Source: Bacillus sp. 2B10
GTDB taxonomy: Bacteria; Pseudomonadota; Alphaproteobacteria; Sphingomonadales; Sphingomonadaceae
Assembly (NCBI GenBank): GCA_003946805.1
Contig: RPSH01000032.1
Location: 1-37,333, forward strand
Reading direction: 5' to 3'
Length of the DNA stretch: 37,333 bases
Part shown: piece by piece, positions 1-8,198 of the stretch
Numbering within the stretch: the first letter of the stretch is position 1
Layout of the letters: every line of letters starts with the position of its first letter
Notes under the pieces: model-generated
Told to the model about the DNA's origin: nothing
What the model saw: only the letters and a program-made list of their open reading frames with translations
Database searches by the model: none
Made by a program: the position numbers and the translations under genes

Positions 1-769
1 CTGCTCGCCGATCTGGGCGGGGCGTCGGGCGGCGCGCGGCCGAAGGTCCATGTCGGCTTTGGCCCTGACGGCGCGATCAGCGTTGGCGACGGCGAATTGC
101 CGCCGGGGCATGCCGCATGGATCGTCAAGTTTCGCGCCGGTGCCGACCCGGTCGATATCGGTCCGCTGGAACAGTACTATGCCGGCATGGCGCGGGCGGC
201 GGGGGTAACGATCGGCGAGACGCGGCTGATCGCGGCGGCGGACGGGCCGCCCCGGTTCGCCGCACGGCGCTTCGACCGGCCGGGCGGGGGCCCGCGGGTC
301 CACATGGTGTCGCTGGCCGGTGCGATCGAGGCCCCGCCGCAGATCCCCGGGACGATCGATTACGACATGTTCCTGCGCGCCACCCGCGCGATCACGCGGG
401 ATGAGGGGGATGTGTTCCGGCGAACGATGTTCAACGTGCTGGCGGGGAATCGCGACGATCATGCGCGCCAGCATGCGTATCTGATGGACGATGCCGGCGA
501 ACGGCACCTTGCCCCGGCCTATGACCTGACCTTTTCCGACGGGCCGGGGGGCGAGCATACGCTGGCGATCGCGGGGGAAGGGGCGAGGCCGACGCGCGCG
601 CATGTCGACCGGATCGCCAGGACCCATGGCATCGCCCCCCGGATCGTCGCCGCGATCGTCGAGCAGGTGGCCGGACCATGCGCGCGACACCGGGGTCAGC
701 CGCGATACGATGGCAATGGTCGGGGCAAGGCTGTCGGCGATCCGCGCGGAGTTTGCCGGGCGCGGGTGA
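1..769 (+). pseudogene. HipA-like serine/threonine kinase toxin, 5' truncated by window and 3' frameshifted
   Basis: HipA-family kinases are the toxins of HipBA-type systems. The frame is already open at base 1 and includes GGARPK, a conserved HipA motif. Further on, FNVLAGNRDDH carries the catalytic-loop Asp, followed by APAYDLTFSDGPGGEH, the usual metal-binding AYD segment. The residues after DDH are ARQ where family members usually have a Lys-Asn pair, so the active site is slightly unusual. Near base 670 the expected C-terminus moves to another frame: from 671 that frame reads PDHARDTGVSRDTMAMVGAR and stops at 767-769. The original frame instead runs on as low-complexity Arg-rich sequence to 1377. 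I infer a small out-of-frame deletion (the segment before PDHA looks short), making a probable pseudogene or a toxin with an altered tail. The partner hipB would lie left of the window. Confidence 0.75.
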
Positions 770-869
770 CGCGCCGGCGGCGCGCAGCGCGGATAGCGCG
801 CCGAGGACAGGCACAGCATTTCGCCCTGCCGCACCGCCGACAGGTCGAACAGCGTGGCGATGAGGCCCG

Positions 870-1321
870 TCGAGCGTTCGGGCGCACGTCGAAGCGCGCC
901 GCCCCCGCCAGCAGGTCGATATCGCGCGCCTCGCCCGAAAAGGCGATGGCGAGGCGCGACGCGGCATCGAGCGACAGCGTCGAGCCGTCGGGCAGGCGCG
1001 CGTTGCGGCGCTGGCATAGACCTGTCGTTCGCCCCGGCCGGGGGCGCGCAGCCGCCAGACCGCGGGCAGCGCGACCGTCAGCGCGGCACAGGCCGCCGCC
1101 GCCAGCAACCCGCGCCCGGCCCGCTTCGCGACCGTCGCCCCGCGACCGACGGGGCGGGGACGGGGGGCGGGTTCCGGCGACAGCGCCGGTTCGCGGGCGG
1201 TCGCGTCCGACAGCGCGGGATCGTCGAGCAGGCGGCGCATCGTGGCGAACACCACCGAATCGGCGACGCGATAGGCATAGGCGAGCGGTTGGTCGATCGT
1301 CTGTCGCCGGTCCTGTTCGAT
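870..1321 (-). pseudogene. FecR-like anti-sigma fragment, with sigma-like leader, frameshifted
   Basis: FecR proteins are inner-membrane anti-sigma regulators that relay TonB-receptor occupancy to an ECF sigma factor. Reading leftward, the frame gives IDQPLAYAYRVADSVV, resembling region 2 of ECF sigma factors. It continues into a FecR-like junction (RRLLDDPALSDAT), a Pro-rich linker and one membrane segment (GLLAAAACAALTVALPAVW). After QVYASAATR near 1003 the expected FecR domain continues in another frame as LPDGSTLSLDAASRLAIAFS and then ARDIDLLAG, ending at FDVRPNAR near 870. The N-terminal half of a normal FecR and most of the periplasmic C-terminus are missing. It is fused in frame to the receptor fragment to its right. 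The sigma assignment is the weakest part. What lies between this fragment and the HipA remnant is unassigned. Confidence 0.6.
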
Positions 1322-1881
1322 CAGCGTCAGGTTCAGCACCGTGCCGAACCGGTCGAACGGCGCGGGCAGGAAGGTGAAGTCGCTCTGTCCCGACAGCTCG
1401 ATGCCCTTGATATCGGTCTTGCCGATGTTCACGGGCCGCGAGAAGGCGGCGACGTTGGTCGCATCGGTCAGGCCGGGCAGCAGGCTGGTCGGCAGGCCGG
1501 TGGTGCCGAACGCGACGTTGTTGACGGTGCGGTTGGTGACGAACCCGTCGAGCGATTTGCAGAACAGCGCGGCGGCGACATAGCCGACCTTGCCGAAATA
1601 GCGTTCGATCGACAGGTCGAGGTCGGTCGACTTGTACGGGCGCAGGTTCGGGTTGCCGATCGATACGCTGACTTCGCCATTGCCGCGCGCCACGCTGCCG
1701 TTGACTGCCAGCGCACCGAGGCCGGGCCGGTTGATGTTGCGCGCGGCGGCGGCGCGGACCAGCAGGCCGACGGCCGGTTCGACCACCAGGTTAATCGCCG
1801 GCAGCACGCCGTCATACTCGCCCTGCACCGTCACCGGCCCGACATTGGCGACACCGGTCGAGGTCACGCCGGTACGATAGA
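1322..1881 (-). pseudogene. TonB-dependent receptor barrel fragment (TIGR01782-like)
   Basis: This is the middle-to-late beta-barrel of a TonB-dependent receptor of the Xanthomonas/Caulobacter type. Diagnostic stretches are EYDGVLPAINL, RAAAARNINRPGLGAL, SIGNPNLRPYKSTDLDLS, IERYFGKVGYVAAALFCKSL, PVNIGKTDIKGIELSGQ and FDRFGTVLNLTL. The matching segments of the intact receptor at 5568-8198 (AASRVLTRPNVTDTAP, SGGNPELVPF) lie in the same order. The signal peptide, plug and early barrel are absent, and so is the last barrel part: the frame passes directly into sigma/FecR-like sequence. It begins just downstream of the DUF6607-like gene, so the break point lies near 1881-1944. It is a deletion remnant that cannot form a pore. 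Confidence 0.75.
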
Positions 1882-1943
1882 GCCTGATGACAGTCGCGTG
1901 GCGGTGCGATGCGCGGATACTGCCCGACGAAGGGCGCAATATC

Positions 1944-2921
1944 CTATGGCCGGGCCCCCGTCGCGATCAGGCCCGAAGCTTCGGCTCCGGCACCGACAGA
2001 TGTCCTCTCCCCGGATACGATATCGTCGGCCAGCAGCATCAGTTCGTGCGCCGTCGACGAACCGACATCGGCGACCTCGCCGAGCGCAAGGCCCGACCGG
2101 CGGCGGATCGCCGCATCCCAGTCGGCACGGACCGACGCCCAATAGTCCCGCGTCCTGCCCCAATAGTCGTCGGCGGCCCTGATCGGGAAGTCGGTGGCGG
2201 GAACGTAGGTGTTGACCACATATTCGTGGACGAACGTCGCCGGCCGGCCGTCCTTCGTGCCGATCTTGGCATTGTCCTGTTCATGGACCCAGCCCGCCGG
2301 GGTCAGGACGTGCCGGTTGGTCCCGACATAATGGTCGTAGGGCGGATGGCGCGTGGCGTCGCGCCGCGCGAGCGGCCGGCGGGTTTCGTCGCTGGTCCAG
2401 CGAGTCGCACCGTCATCGTACCGCCAGCGGCCGATCCCGCCGTATCGCGGCGAATCGTCGGTCTGCCAGACGGTCTGCGACCACGCCCCGCGCCGTTCCG
2501 ATTCCGGCACCGGCCGCAGGGTCCAGCGCCCCGGACCGACATAGACCAGCACCGTCGCCGGTTGCCACGTCCAGTCCTGTCGCCAGTGCTTGACGACCAT
2601 CGTCCTGCCATTGCCGTCGCTCACCACCAGCAGATGCTGGAGGACGACATGGCCGGGCGTGTCGACGATCGCGCGCACTACTTCGTGCCCGCCGCTGACC
2701 TTGGCCGGGTACGGAGTATAGCCCGCGACCAGCGGCGTCGTCTCGCGCATGTCGAACGTCACCTTGAAGGTGCCGGCCATCTTCAGGATCGCGGCATGGT
2801 CGCGCGCCTGGTCGCCATATTGCGCCGTGGCGAGCGGGGCCGGGGCGCCTTGGGCGAGCGCAGGCGACGTCGCCAGCAGGGCAAGGCCTGCCGCGGCGAA
2901 CAGGAAGAGCGGATGGTGCAT
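1944..2921 (-). CDS. DUF6607-like secreted protein, partner of heme-type TonB receptor
   Basis: A 325-residue protein with a clear signal peptide (LFLFAAAGLALLATSPALA then QG). The body is rich in aromatic and charged motifs such as VVKHWRQDWTWQP, YVGPGRWTLRPVPESERRG and RWTSDETRRPLARRD. To my recollection these are hallmarks of the DUF6607 family, which is often found beside TonB-dependent heme or hemoglobin receptors; no biochemical role is established. It starts 11 bases after the stop of the receptor gene and reads in the same direction, so the two are almost certainly one operon. The ATG at 2921 is chosen because it immediately precedes the signal peptide; the same frame stays open upstream only as antiparallel reading through the receptor gene. 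I infer a periplasmic or outer-membrane accessory role in heme acquisition. Confidence 0.7.
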   Translation of the reverse strand: MHHPLFLFAAAGLALLATSPALAQGAPAPLATAQYGDQARDHAAILKMAGTFKVTFDMRETTPLVAGYTPYPAKVSGGHEVVRAIVDTPGHVVLQHLLVVSDGNGRTMVVKHWRQDWTWQPATVLVYVGPGRWTLRPVPESERRGAWSQTVWQTDDSPRYGGIGRWRYDDGATRWTSDETRRPLARRDATRHPPYDHYVGTNRHVLTPAGWVHEQDNAKIGTKDGRPATFVHEYVVNTYVPATDFPIRAADDYWGRTRDYWASVRADWDAAIRRRSGLALGEVADVGSSTAHELMLLADDIVSGERTSVGAGAEASGLIATGARP

Positions 2922-2932
2922 CGGATCGGACC

Positions 2933-5227
2933 TCACAGGACGAGGGACAGGGAGATGCCGGCATTGCGGCCCGGCTGCGAAAAGGCGTCGCGGATGGTCG
3001 AGGCGGACGTCAGCCCGCGCACGTCGCTCCACCAGAAATAGCGCAGGTCGGTGATGTTGAAGATGCCGGCGCGGATCGTCGCCCCCTCGTGCAGGCGCAA
3101 CGACGCGGTGGCATCGAACACCCAGAAGCCGCTGGGCGTGAAACAGGACGTGCCGGGGACCGCCGGCCGCGTGCCCGCCGCCGGCTGCGCGGCGACGTTG
3201 CAGCTGTTGTTGGTGTCGGACAGGTCCTTGCCGGCGGAATGCGTCGCGACGAGTTCGGCACGGAACGGGCCGTCGTCGGGCTGGTAGAACAGGCCGGCGA
3301 CGATCTTGACCGGCTCGACGCTGTCGAGCGGCATGGTGCCGGCGACGCCGGCGGTGCGCATCCTGCCCTTCGCATAGGACGCGGCGGCCCGTATGCCCAC
3401 ACCTACGGACAAGCGCGCCTCGCCCCGCGCCTCCAGCCCCTCGATCGTCACCCGCCCGCGATTGACGAACTGGTACACGGCGGGATTGGCGGCGGTGAAC
3501 GCGCCGGACACCTGCACCTGATCGATGAAGTTGCGGAAGCGGCTGCTGAACGCCGTTCCGCTCAGCGACCAGCGCGCACCGGTCAGGCGGACGCCGCCCT
3601 CGATACTCTCGCTCGTTTCGGGTTCGAGGTCGGGGTTGGGGATCGACCGGTAATTGGCGACGATGTTGGCGAACCCGTTGTTGATCTGGTTCGGCTCGGG
3701 CGGTTTGAAGCCCTGGCCATAGTTGGCGAACAGCCGGACGCCCTCCGCGACCCGCGCCACCGCGCCAAGGCGGGGCGTGACCCGCGATCCGTTCTGCCCG
3801 CGCGGGGTGAAGGTCGTGAACAGCGGATCGTTCTGCGGATCGAGCCGGTAATGGTCGAAGCGGATCGCCGGGAACAGCGTCAGCAACCCGTCGGCGATAC
3901 CGATCTCGTCCTGCGCGAACACCCCGACCAGTTCGTAGTCGGTCGTCGGAAAGGCGCGGGTCGGATAGGTTTCGCCCGCCGGGGGCACCGTGCCGCCGCG
4001 CACGCCGGTCTGCCGCGTCTTCGAATAATCGGCGCCATAGGCGAACAGGTGCGTGGCCGGGCCGGTCGTCGCCCGGCTTTCCAGTTGCAGCGTGCCGCCG
4101 AACACCTCGTTGTCGAACCGGTTGATGCGGACGCGGTCGGTGCCGACCCGGTCCTCCCACCCGGTCTGCACGGTGGCGCTCTTCTGGTAATAGGCTGCGG
4201 CCCGCACACCGCTGACCACGCCGTCGCCGGCATAGCGATAGTCGATCGTGCCGCGATTGCGCGCGGTGGTGTCGCGCGCCTCCAGCCCGAGCACCGCCGT
4301 CGCCGCCGGCGGTGCGGCGGTCACGCGGGTGATCGCGCTCAACACGTCGGTATCGACGACGGCGTCGAAGCGTTCATAGGTCAGCCGCACCCGGCTCGCA
4401 TCATCAGGGCTCCAGACGAGACGCCCCAGCAACGCGTTCGAGGCGGTGTCCTGCGGGTTCGGCGTGGTGCGGTTGGTATCGGCGCTGTCGACGGTGCCCC
4501 TGTTCGCCAGTTCGTGCCCGTCGCGCCGCGTATAGGCGACCATTGCCTGCACGTCGCCCTGCCGCCCGGCCACAACCAGCCCCTTCGTCCAGCTGTCGTC
4601 CGAGGAATCATACCCGACCCGGGCGCCGCCGCCGACCGATCCGCCGTCGCGCAGGAAATCCTGCGGGTCGCGCGTGATGAAACTGACCGCCCCGGCGACG
4701 CCGTCGCTGCCGTACAATGCCGATGCCGGGCCACGGAGAATCTCCACCGACTTCAGCAGGTCGAGGTCGACATAATCGCCGCGACCGACCGACTGCGCCC
4801 CGAAGCTGAAGGCGTCCGGCACCCGCACGCCGTCGACGGTGATGAGGACGCGGTTCCCTTCCAGCCCGCGGATGTTGAAGCCGCTGTCGCGGTCGCGCCC
4901 GGTCGACGATCCCGCCGCGGTGAAGCGGGCCGGCGCGCGTCGTACCGCGACGCCGGGTTCGTAGCGTAGCAGGTCCTTCACGTCGTTCACCAACCGGTCC
5001 GCGATCGTGGCGGCGTCGATGACCGACACGGTCTGCGGCACGTCCTCCACCCGTTTCTCGCCGCGCGTCGCGGTCACGGTGATGTCGCTGTCGTCCGACG
5101 CGCCCCTTTCGCCAGCGCTGCCGGACATGGCGGGTTGGACGACGGTCTGCGCCGGAGCCACCGTCGGCAGGACGCAGAGGGTCAGGGCCGCGACGGCAGC
5201 GCCGCGCAGCAGATATGCGGATGTCAT
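2933..5227 (-). CDS. TonB-dependent hemoglobin/transferrin/lactoferrin-family receptor
   Basis: A 764-residue outer-membrane receptor with a signal peptide ending near PTVAPA (residues 21-26). A plug domain follows from about residue 50 (DITVTATRGEKRVEDVPQTV; FNIRGLEGNRVLITVDGVRV; LRGPASALYGSDGVAGAVSF), then a long beta-barrel. The region GQGFKPPEPNQ ... PNPDLEPETSESIEGG corresponds to the FRAP/NPNL-type signature of heme and hemoglobin receptors, which points to heme rather than siderophore. The final residues are LSLVL. The gene leads an operon with the DUF6607-like gene. Upstream is a dyad resembling an alphaproteobacterial Fur site (5256-5276), consistent with iron-repressed expression. 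The exact ligand (free heme, hemoglobin, other) cannot be read from sequence. Confidence 0.88.
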   Translation of the reverse strand: MTSAYLLRGAAVAALTLCVLPTVAPAQTVVQPAMSGSAGERGASDDSDITVTATRGEKRVEDVPQTVSVIDAATIADRLVNDVKDLLRYEPGVAVRRAPARFTAAGSSTGRDRDSGFNIRGLEGNRVLITVDGVRVPDAFSFGAQSVGRGDYVDLDLLKSVEILRGPASALYGSDGVAGAVSFITRDPQDFLRDGGSVGGGARVGYDSSDDSWTKGLVVAGRQGDVQAMVAYTRRDGHELANRGTVDSADTNRTTPNPQDTASNALLGRLVWSPDDASRVRLTYERFDAVVDTDVLSAITRVTAAPPAATAVLGLEARDTTARNRGTIDYRYAGDGVVSGVRAAAYYQKSATVQTGWEDRVGTDRVRINRFDNEVFGGTLQLESRATTGPATHLFAYGADYSKTRQTGVRGGTVPPAGETYPTRAFPTTDYELVGVFAQDEIGIADGLLTLFPAIRFDHYRLDPQNDPLFTTFTPRGQNGSRVTPRLGAVARVAEGVRLFANYGQGFKPPEPNQINNGFANIVANYRSIPNPDLEPETSESIEGGVRLTGARWSLSGTAFSSRFRNFIDQVQVSGAFTAANPAVYQFVNRGRVTIEGLEARGEARLSVGVGIRAAASYAKGRMRTAGVAGTMPLDSVEPVKIVAGLFYQPDDGPFRAELVATHSAGKDLSDTNNSCNVAAQPAAGTRPAVPGTSCFTPSGFWVFDATASLRLHEGATIRAGIFNITDLRYFWWSDVRGLTSASTIRDAFSQPGRNAGISLSLVL

Positions 5228-5255
5228 GGATGCTTCCCCTTCTCGCTTCGTCCGG

Positions 5256-5276
5256 TAATGCGAGTCACTAGCGTTA
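5256..5276. promoter_or_regulatory. Fur-like operator dyad upstream of heme receptor
   Basis: A 21-base imperfect palindrome in the receptor leader, with arms TAATGC/GCGTTA around CGAGTCACT; 16 of 20 non-central positions are self-complementary. It resembles the TGCGA-N-TCGCA type of Fur site reported in alphaproteobacteria. A second weaker dyad, GCAA...TTGC, follows at 5277-5293. Location and receptor type support iron control; binding is inferred. Confidence 0.5.
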
Positions 5277-5293
5277 GCAAGTGGTTCATTTGC

Positions 5294-5567
5294 AGGACCG
5301 GAAGGGTCGCGACGGGATCATGATCGGCGACGGCACCGCACCGCTGCTGGGCACGGCGTTGGGGATCCACCCGCCCGGCGATCCTGATGATCGCGGCTGT
5401 CGGTCGCGCGGGGCGCGAACCGGATGCGGCCGGAGGGCGCGGTCGCCCTGCCCTTCATTCCGGCCTGCAAGAATTCCGACGCGGCTCCGTCACCAAGCTG
5501 AAATGGACGGCGGCTAGCGGCCCGGACAGGACGGCACGTCGATATCCGCCGTCCACAGGGGAATCAC
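5294..5567. other. Intergenic region between divergent receptor genes
   Basis: No convincing gene was found on either strand. It must hold the promoter of the plus-strand receptor starting at 5568, whose start follows an AGGGGAA-type ribosome binding site. Short open frames here have no recognisable protein features. Confidence 0.5.
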
Positions 5568-8198
5568 ATGTTGCCGTTCTTGCGTCTGCTTCGCGCCACG
5601 ACCGCGCTCGCCTTCGTCATCGCCACGCCGTTCGCCGCCCATGCGCAGACCGCGGAGAGCGGGACCGATCCGGAGGCGGACGCCGAAATCGTCGTCAACG
5701 GCAGCTATGCGCGCAGCCTGTCGGCGGCGATCGAGACCAAGCGCCGCGCCGCGTACGGCGTGGACTCGATCAATTCGACCGATATCGGCAAATTCCCGAC
5801 GCAGAACGTCGCCGAAGCGTTGCAGCTGATCCCCGGCGTCGCCATCACCCGCCCGCGCGGCGAGGGGCTGTACGTCAGCGTCCGCGGTCTGGGACCGCAG
5901 TTCCAGAACACGCAGCTCAACGGGCGCAGCGTGGCGCTCAACGACCTGATCGAAAATGGCGGCGCGCAGGGCCGGCAGTTCCGGTTCGAGATGCTGCCCG
6001 CCGAGTTCACCGCCAGCATCGACGTCATCAAGACCCCGACCGCCGACATGGTCGAAGGGGCGCTGGGCGGCAACATCGACGTCAAGACCTTCCATCCGCT
6101 CGACACGGGCAATACCACGTCGATCAACCTGCGCGGCACCTATACGTCGCAGACCCGCGACGTCCGCCCGAACATGACAGCGCTCACCAGTGCCAAGAAC
6201 GACGACGGCAGCTTCGGCGTGCTGGCCGGCGTGCAATATTGGGGCAAGACGGTCCGCAACGATCGCTTCATGAATTTCGGATGGCTGCTGAACCGCTACA
6301 CCGCGGCCGGCGCGGGGGGCCTTGCCGCCGGGCTGTATTCGCCGACGCGTACCCGCCCGACCGTCGAAACCGAGGACCGCAGGCGCGTGTCGGGCATCGT
6401 CTCCGCACAGTGGCGGCCGTCGGCCGAACTGGAAACGACGCTCGACATCCTCGCGACGCAGCTCGACGTCGCCTATGACGAATTCGGCCTCGACATCTAT
6501 CCGGACGATCCGGGGACGTCGGTCGTGCCGGGAACGGCGGTGATCGAAGGCGACACGCTGGTCGCCGCGACGATCAGCCGCGCCCGGTTCATGGCGTCGC
6601 GCGAATACAGCCTGAACCGTCACGACCTGCTGACCATCGGGTTGAAGCAGGTGTGGAACCCCGGCCGCTGGCACCTGTCGCTGAACGGCAACTGGTCGAG
6701 CGCGCACAGCTATCATCCCGATTATCGCCGGGGCACGGTGCGCAGCCGCGCCTTCTTCAACGGGCCGCTCACCTATGACGCGCGCGGCGGGTACAAGGTC
6801 ATGCCGACCTTCACGACCCCCGTGGATGTCACCGACCCGGCCAGCTACGCCCTCTTCCCGTTCAATATCGCACCCAAGGACAGCAAGGACCGGGACAGCT
6901 ATGTCCGCGGCGATGTGGCGCGCGACTTCGACGGTTTCCTGTCGAAACTGGCTGCCGGCGGGGAATATCACTGGCGCAAGCGGGACTATTTCCGGCGCGA
7001 CTACAACGTCAGTCCCGCCAGCAGCGTGCCGCTCGGCATATTGGGAAGCGGCGGGTATGCGGCGATGCCGTACGACGATTTCCTAAAAGGGGTGGCCGGC
7101 AATGCTCCGCACAACTGGCTGGTCCCGGTGACCGAGGCCTATCTCGCGCGGTTCTTCACCCCCGCCGTCGAGAACAGCGCCCTGACGCTCGGCGATCGCC
7201 GGTCGTCGTTCGTCGTCACCGAAAAGATCGCCGCCGCCTATGTCCGCGCCGATTACGACTTCGGCGTCGGCGGGGTGCCGATCACCGGCAATGTCGGCGC
7301 GCGGTATGTCCACACCGATCAGGTGTCGAGCGGGACGCTGACCAGCGGAACGACCTTCACCCCGGTCAGCTTCCCCAAGACGTTCAACAACGTCCTGCCG
7401 AGCTTCAACCTGCGCGCCGAGCTTCGGCCGACGCTGGTCGCGCGGTTGGCGGCCAGTCGGGTGCTGACCCGGCCGAACGTCACCGACACGGCACCGCGCA
7501 TCACGGTATCGACCGATGCCCCGACCGCAAGCGGCGGCAACCCGGAACTCGTTCCCTTCCTTGCCACGCAGGTCGACGGGTCGCTCGAATGGTATTTCGC
7601 GCGCACGGGCATGCTGTCGGGCGCGGTATTCCACAAGGCGCTGGACGATTACATCACCCAGCAGAATACCGAGATCACGATCCCCGGCCGCGGCCTCGTC
7701 CGCCTGGCGACGCAGGTGAATGGCGGCCGGGCGAAGGTGTACGGTGCCGAAGTCGCCTATACGCAGGTGTTCGGCTTCCTGCCCGCGCCGCTCAACGGGC
7801 TGGGGATGCAGGGGTCGTACACCCACACGTCGGTGCAGGCGGAATATACCGCGGGATCGCGAACGATCCGCGACCAGTTGCTCGGCCTGTCGAAGAACAG
7901 CTTCAATCTCGTCGGCTTCTACGACAACGGTCCGGTATCGGCCCGCCTGTCCTATGTCTGGCGCGACAAATATCTGTCGGGCACCGGCAGCACGACCCAG
8001 GCACCGACCTATGTCGATGCGTTCGGCTCGCTCGACGGCAATCTGTCGCTGCGCGTGAACGACCAGATGACCGTCAGCCTCGAAGGGATCAACCTCGCCG
8101 GGGCGCGGCAATATACCTATAACGACAGCAAGGCCCGGTTCGGGGAAATCAACTATTATGGCCGGACGATCCTGTTCGGCGTGCGGACGGCGTTCTGA
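5568..8198 (+). CDS. TonB-dependent receptor (TIGR01782-like), coupled to a phospholipase C gene
   Basis: An 876-residue outer-membrane receptor. The signal peptide ends at ATPFAAHA (residue 26). The plug spans about residues 45-165: AEIVVNGSYARSLSAAIETK, DIGKFPTQNVAEALQLIPGV, VRGLGPQFQNTQLNGR, and EGALGGNIDVKT at the end. Late-barrel motifs (RVLTRPNVTDTAP, SGGNPELVPF, GAEVAYTQVFGFLPAPLNGLG) place it in the large Xanthomonas/Caulobacter/sphingomonad receptor group, many members of which import carbohydrates or other organic nutrients rather than iron. The C-terminus ends in Phe (FGVRTAF), as usual for barrels. Its TGA overlaps the ATG of the next gene (TGATG at 8196-8200), so it is translationally coupled to the phospholipase-like gene. 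I infer import of a product released by that enzyme. Confidence 0.9.
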   Translation: MLPFLRLLRATTALAFVIATPFAAHAQTAESGTDPEADAEIVVNGSYARSLSAAIETKRRAAYGVDSINSTDIGKFPTQNVAEALQLIPGVAITRPRGEGLYVSVRGLGPQFQNTQLNGRSVALNDLIENGGAQGRQFRFEMLPAEFTASIDVIKTPTADMVEGALGGNIDVKTFHPLDTGNTTSINLRGTYTSQTRDVRPNMTALTSAKNDDGSFGVLAGVQYWGKTVRNDRFMNFGWLLNRYTAAGAGGLAAGLYSPTRTRPTVETEDRRRVSGIVSAQWRPSAELETTLDILATQLDVAYDEFGLDIYPDDPGTSVVPGTAVIEGDTLVAATISRARFMASREYSLNRHDLLTIGLKQVWNPGRWHLSLNGNWSSAHSYHPDYRRGTVRSRAFFNGPLTYDARGGYKVMPTFTTPVDVTDPASYALFPFNIAPKDSKDRDSYVRGDVARDFDGFLSKLAAGGEYHWRKRDYFRRDYNVSPASSVPLGILGSGGYAAMPYDDFLKGVAGNAPHNWLVPVTEAYLARFFTPAVENSALTLGDRRSSFVVTEKIAAAYVRADYDFGVGGVPITGNVGARYVHTDQVSSGTLTSGTTFTPVSFPKTFNNVLPSFNLRAELRPTLVARLAASRVLTRPNVTDTAPRITVSTDAPTASGGNPELVPFLATQVDGSLEWYFARTGMLSGAVFHKALDDYITQQNTEITIPGRGLVRLATQVNGGRAKVYGAEVAYTQVFGFLPAPLNGLGMQGSYTHTSVQAEYTAGSRTIRDQLLGLSKNSFNLVGFYDNGPVSARLSYVWRDKYLSGTGSTTQAPTYVDAFGSLDGNLSLRVNDQMTVSLEGINLAGARQYTYNDSKARFGEINYYGRTILFGVRTAF

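Noticed and set aside
97..1377. A 426-codon plus-strand frame as an intact gene
   Set aside because: Only the part to about 670 is HipA-like; after that the frame is Arg-rich filler while the true C-terminus continues in another frame to 769.
431..1939. A 502-codon minus-strand gene
   Set aside because: It is a chimera of receptor and FecR fragments followed by antisense of the HipA remnant; the FecR domain needs a frame change near 1003.
1944..4160. A 738-codon minus-strand frame joining the receptor region to the DUF6607-like gene
   Set aside because: The upper two thirds are an out-of-frame reading of the receptor; the real gene starts at 2921 with a signal peptide.
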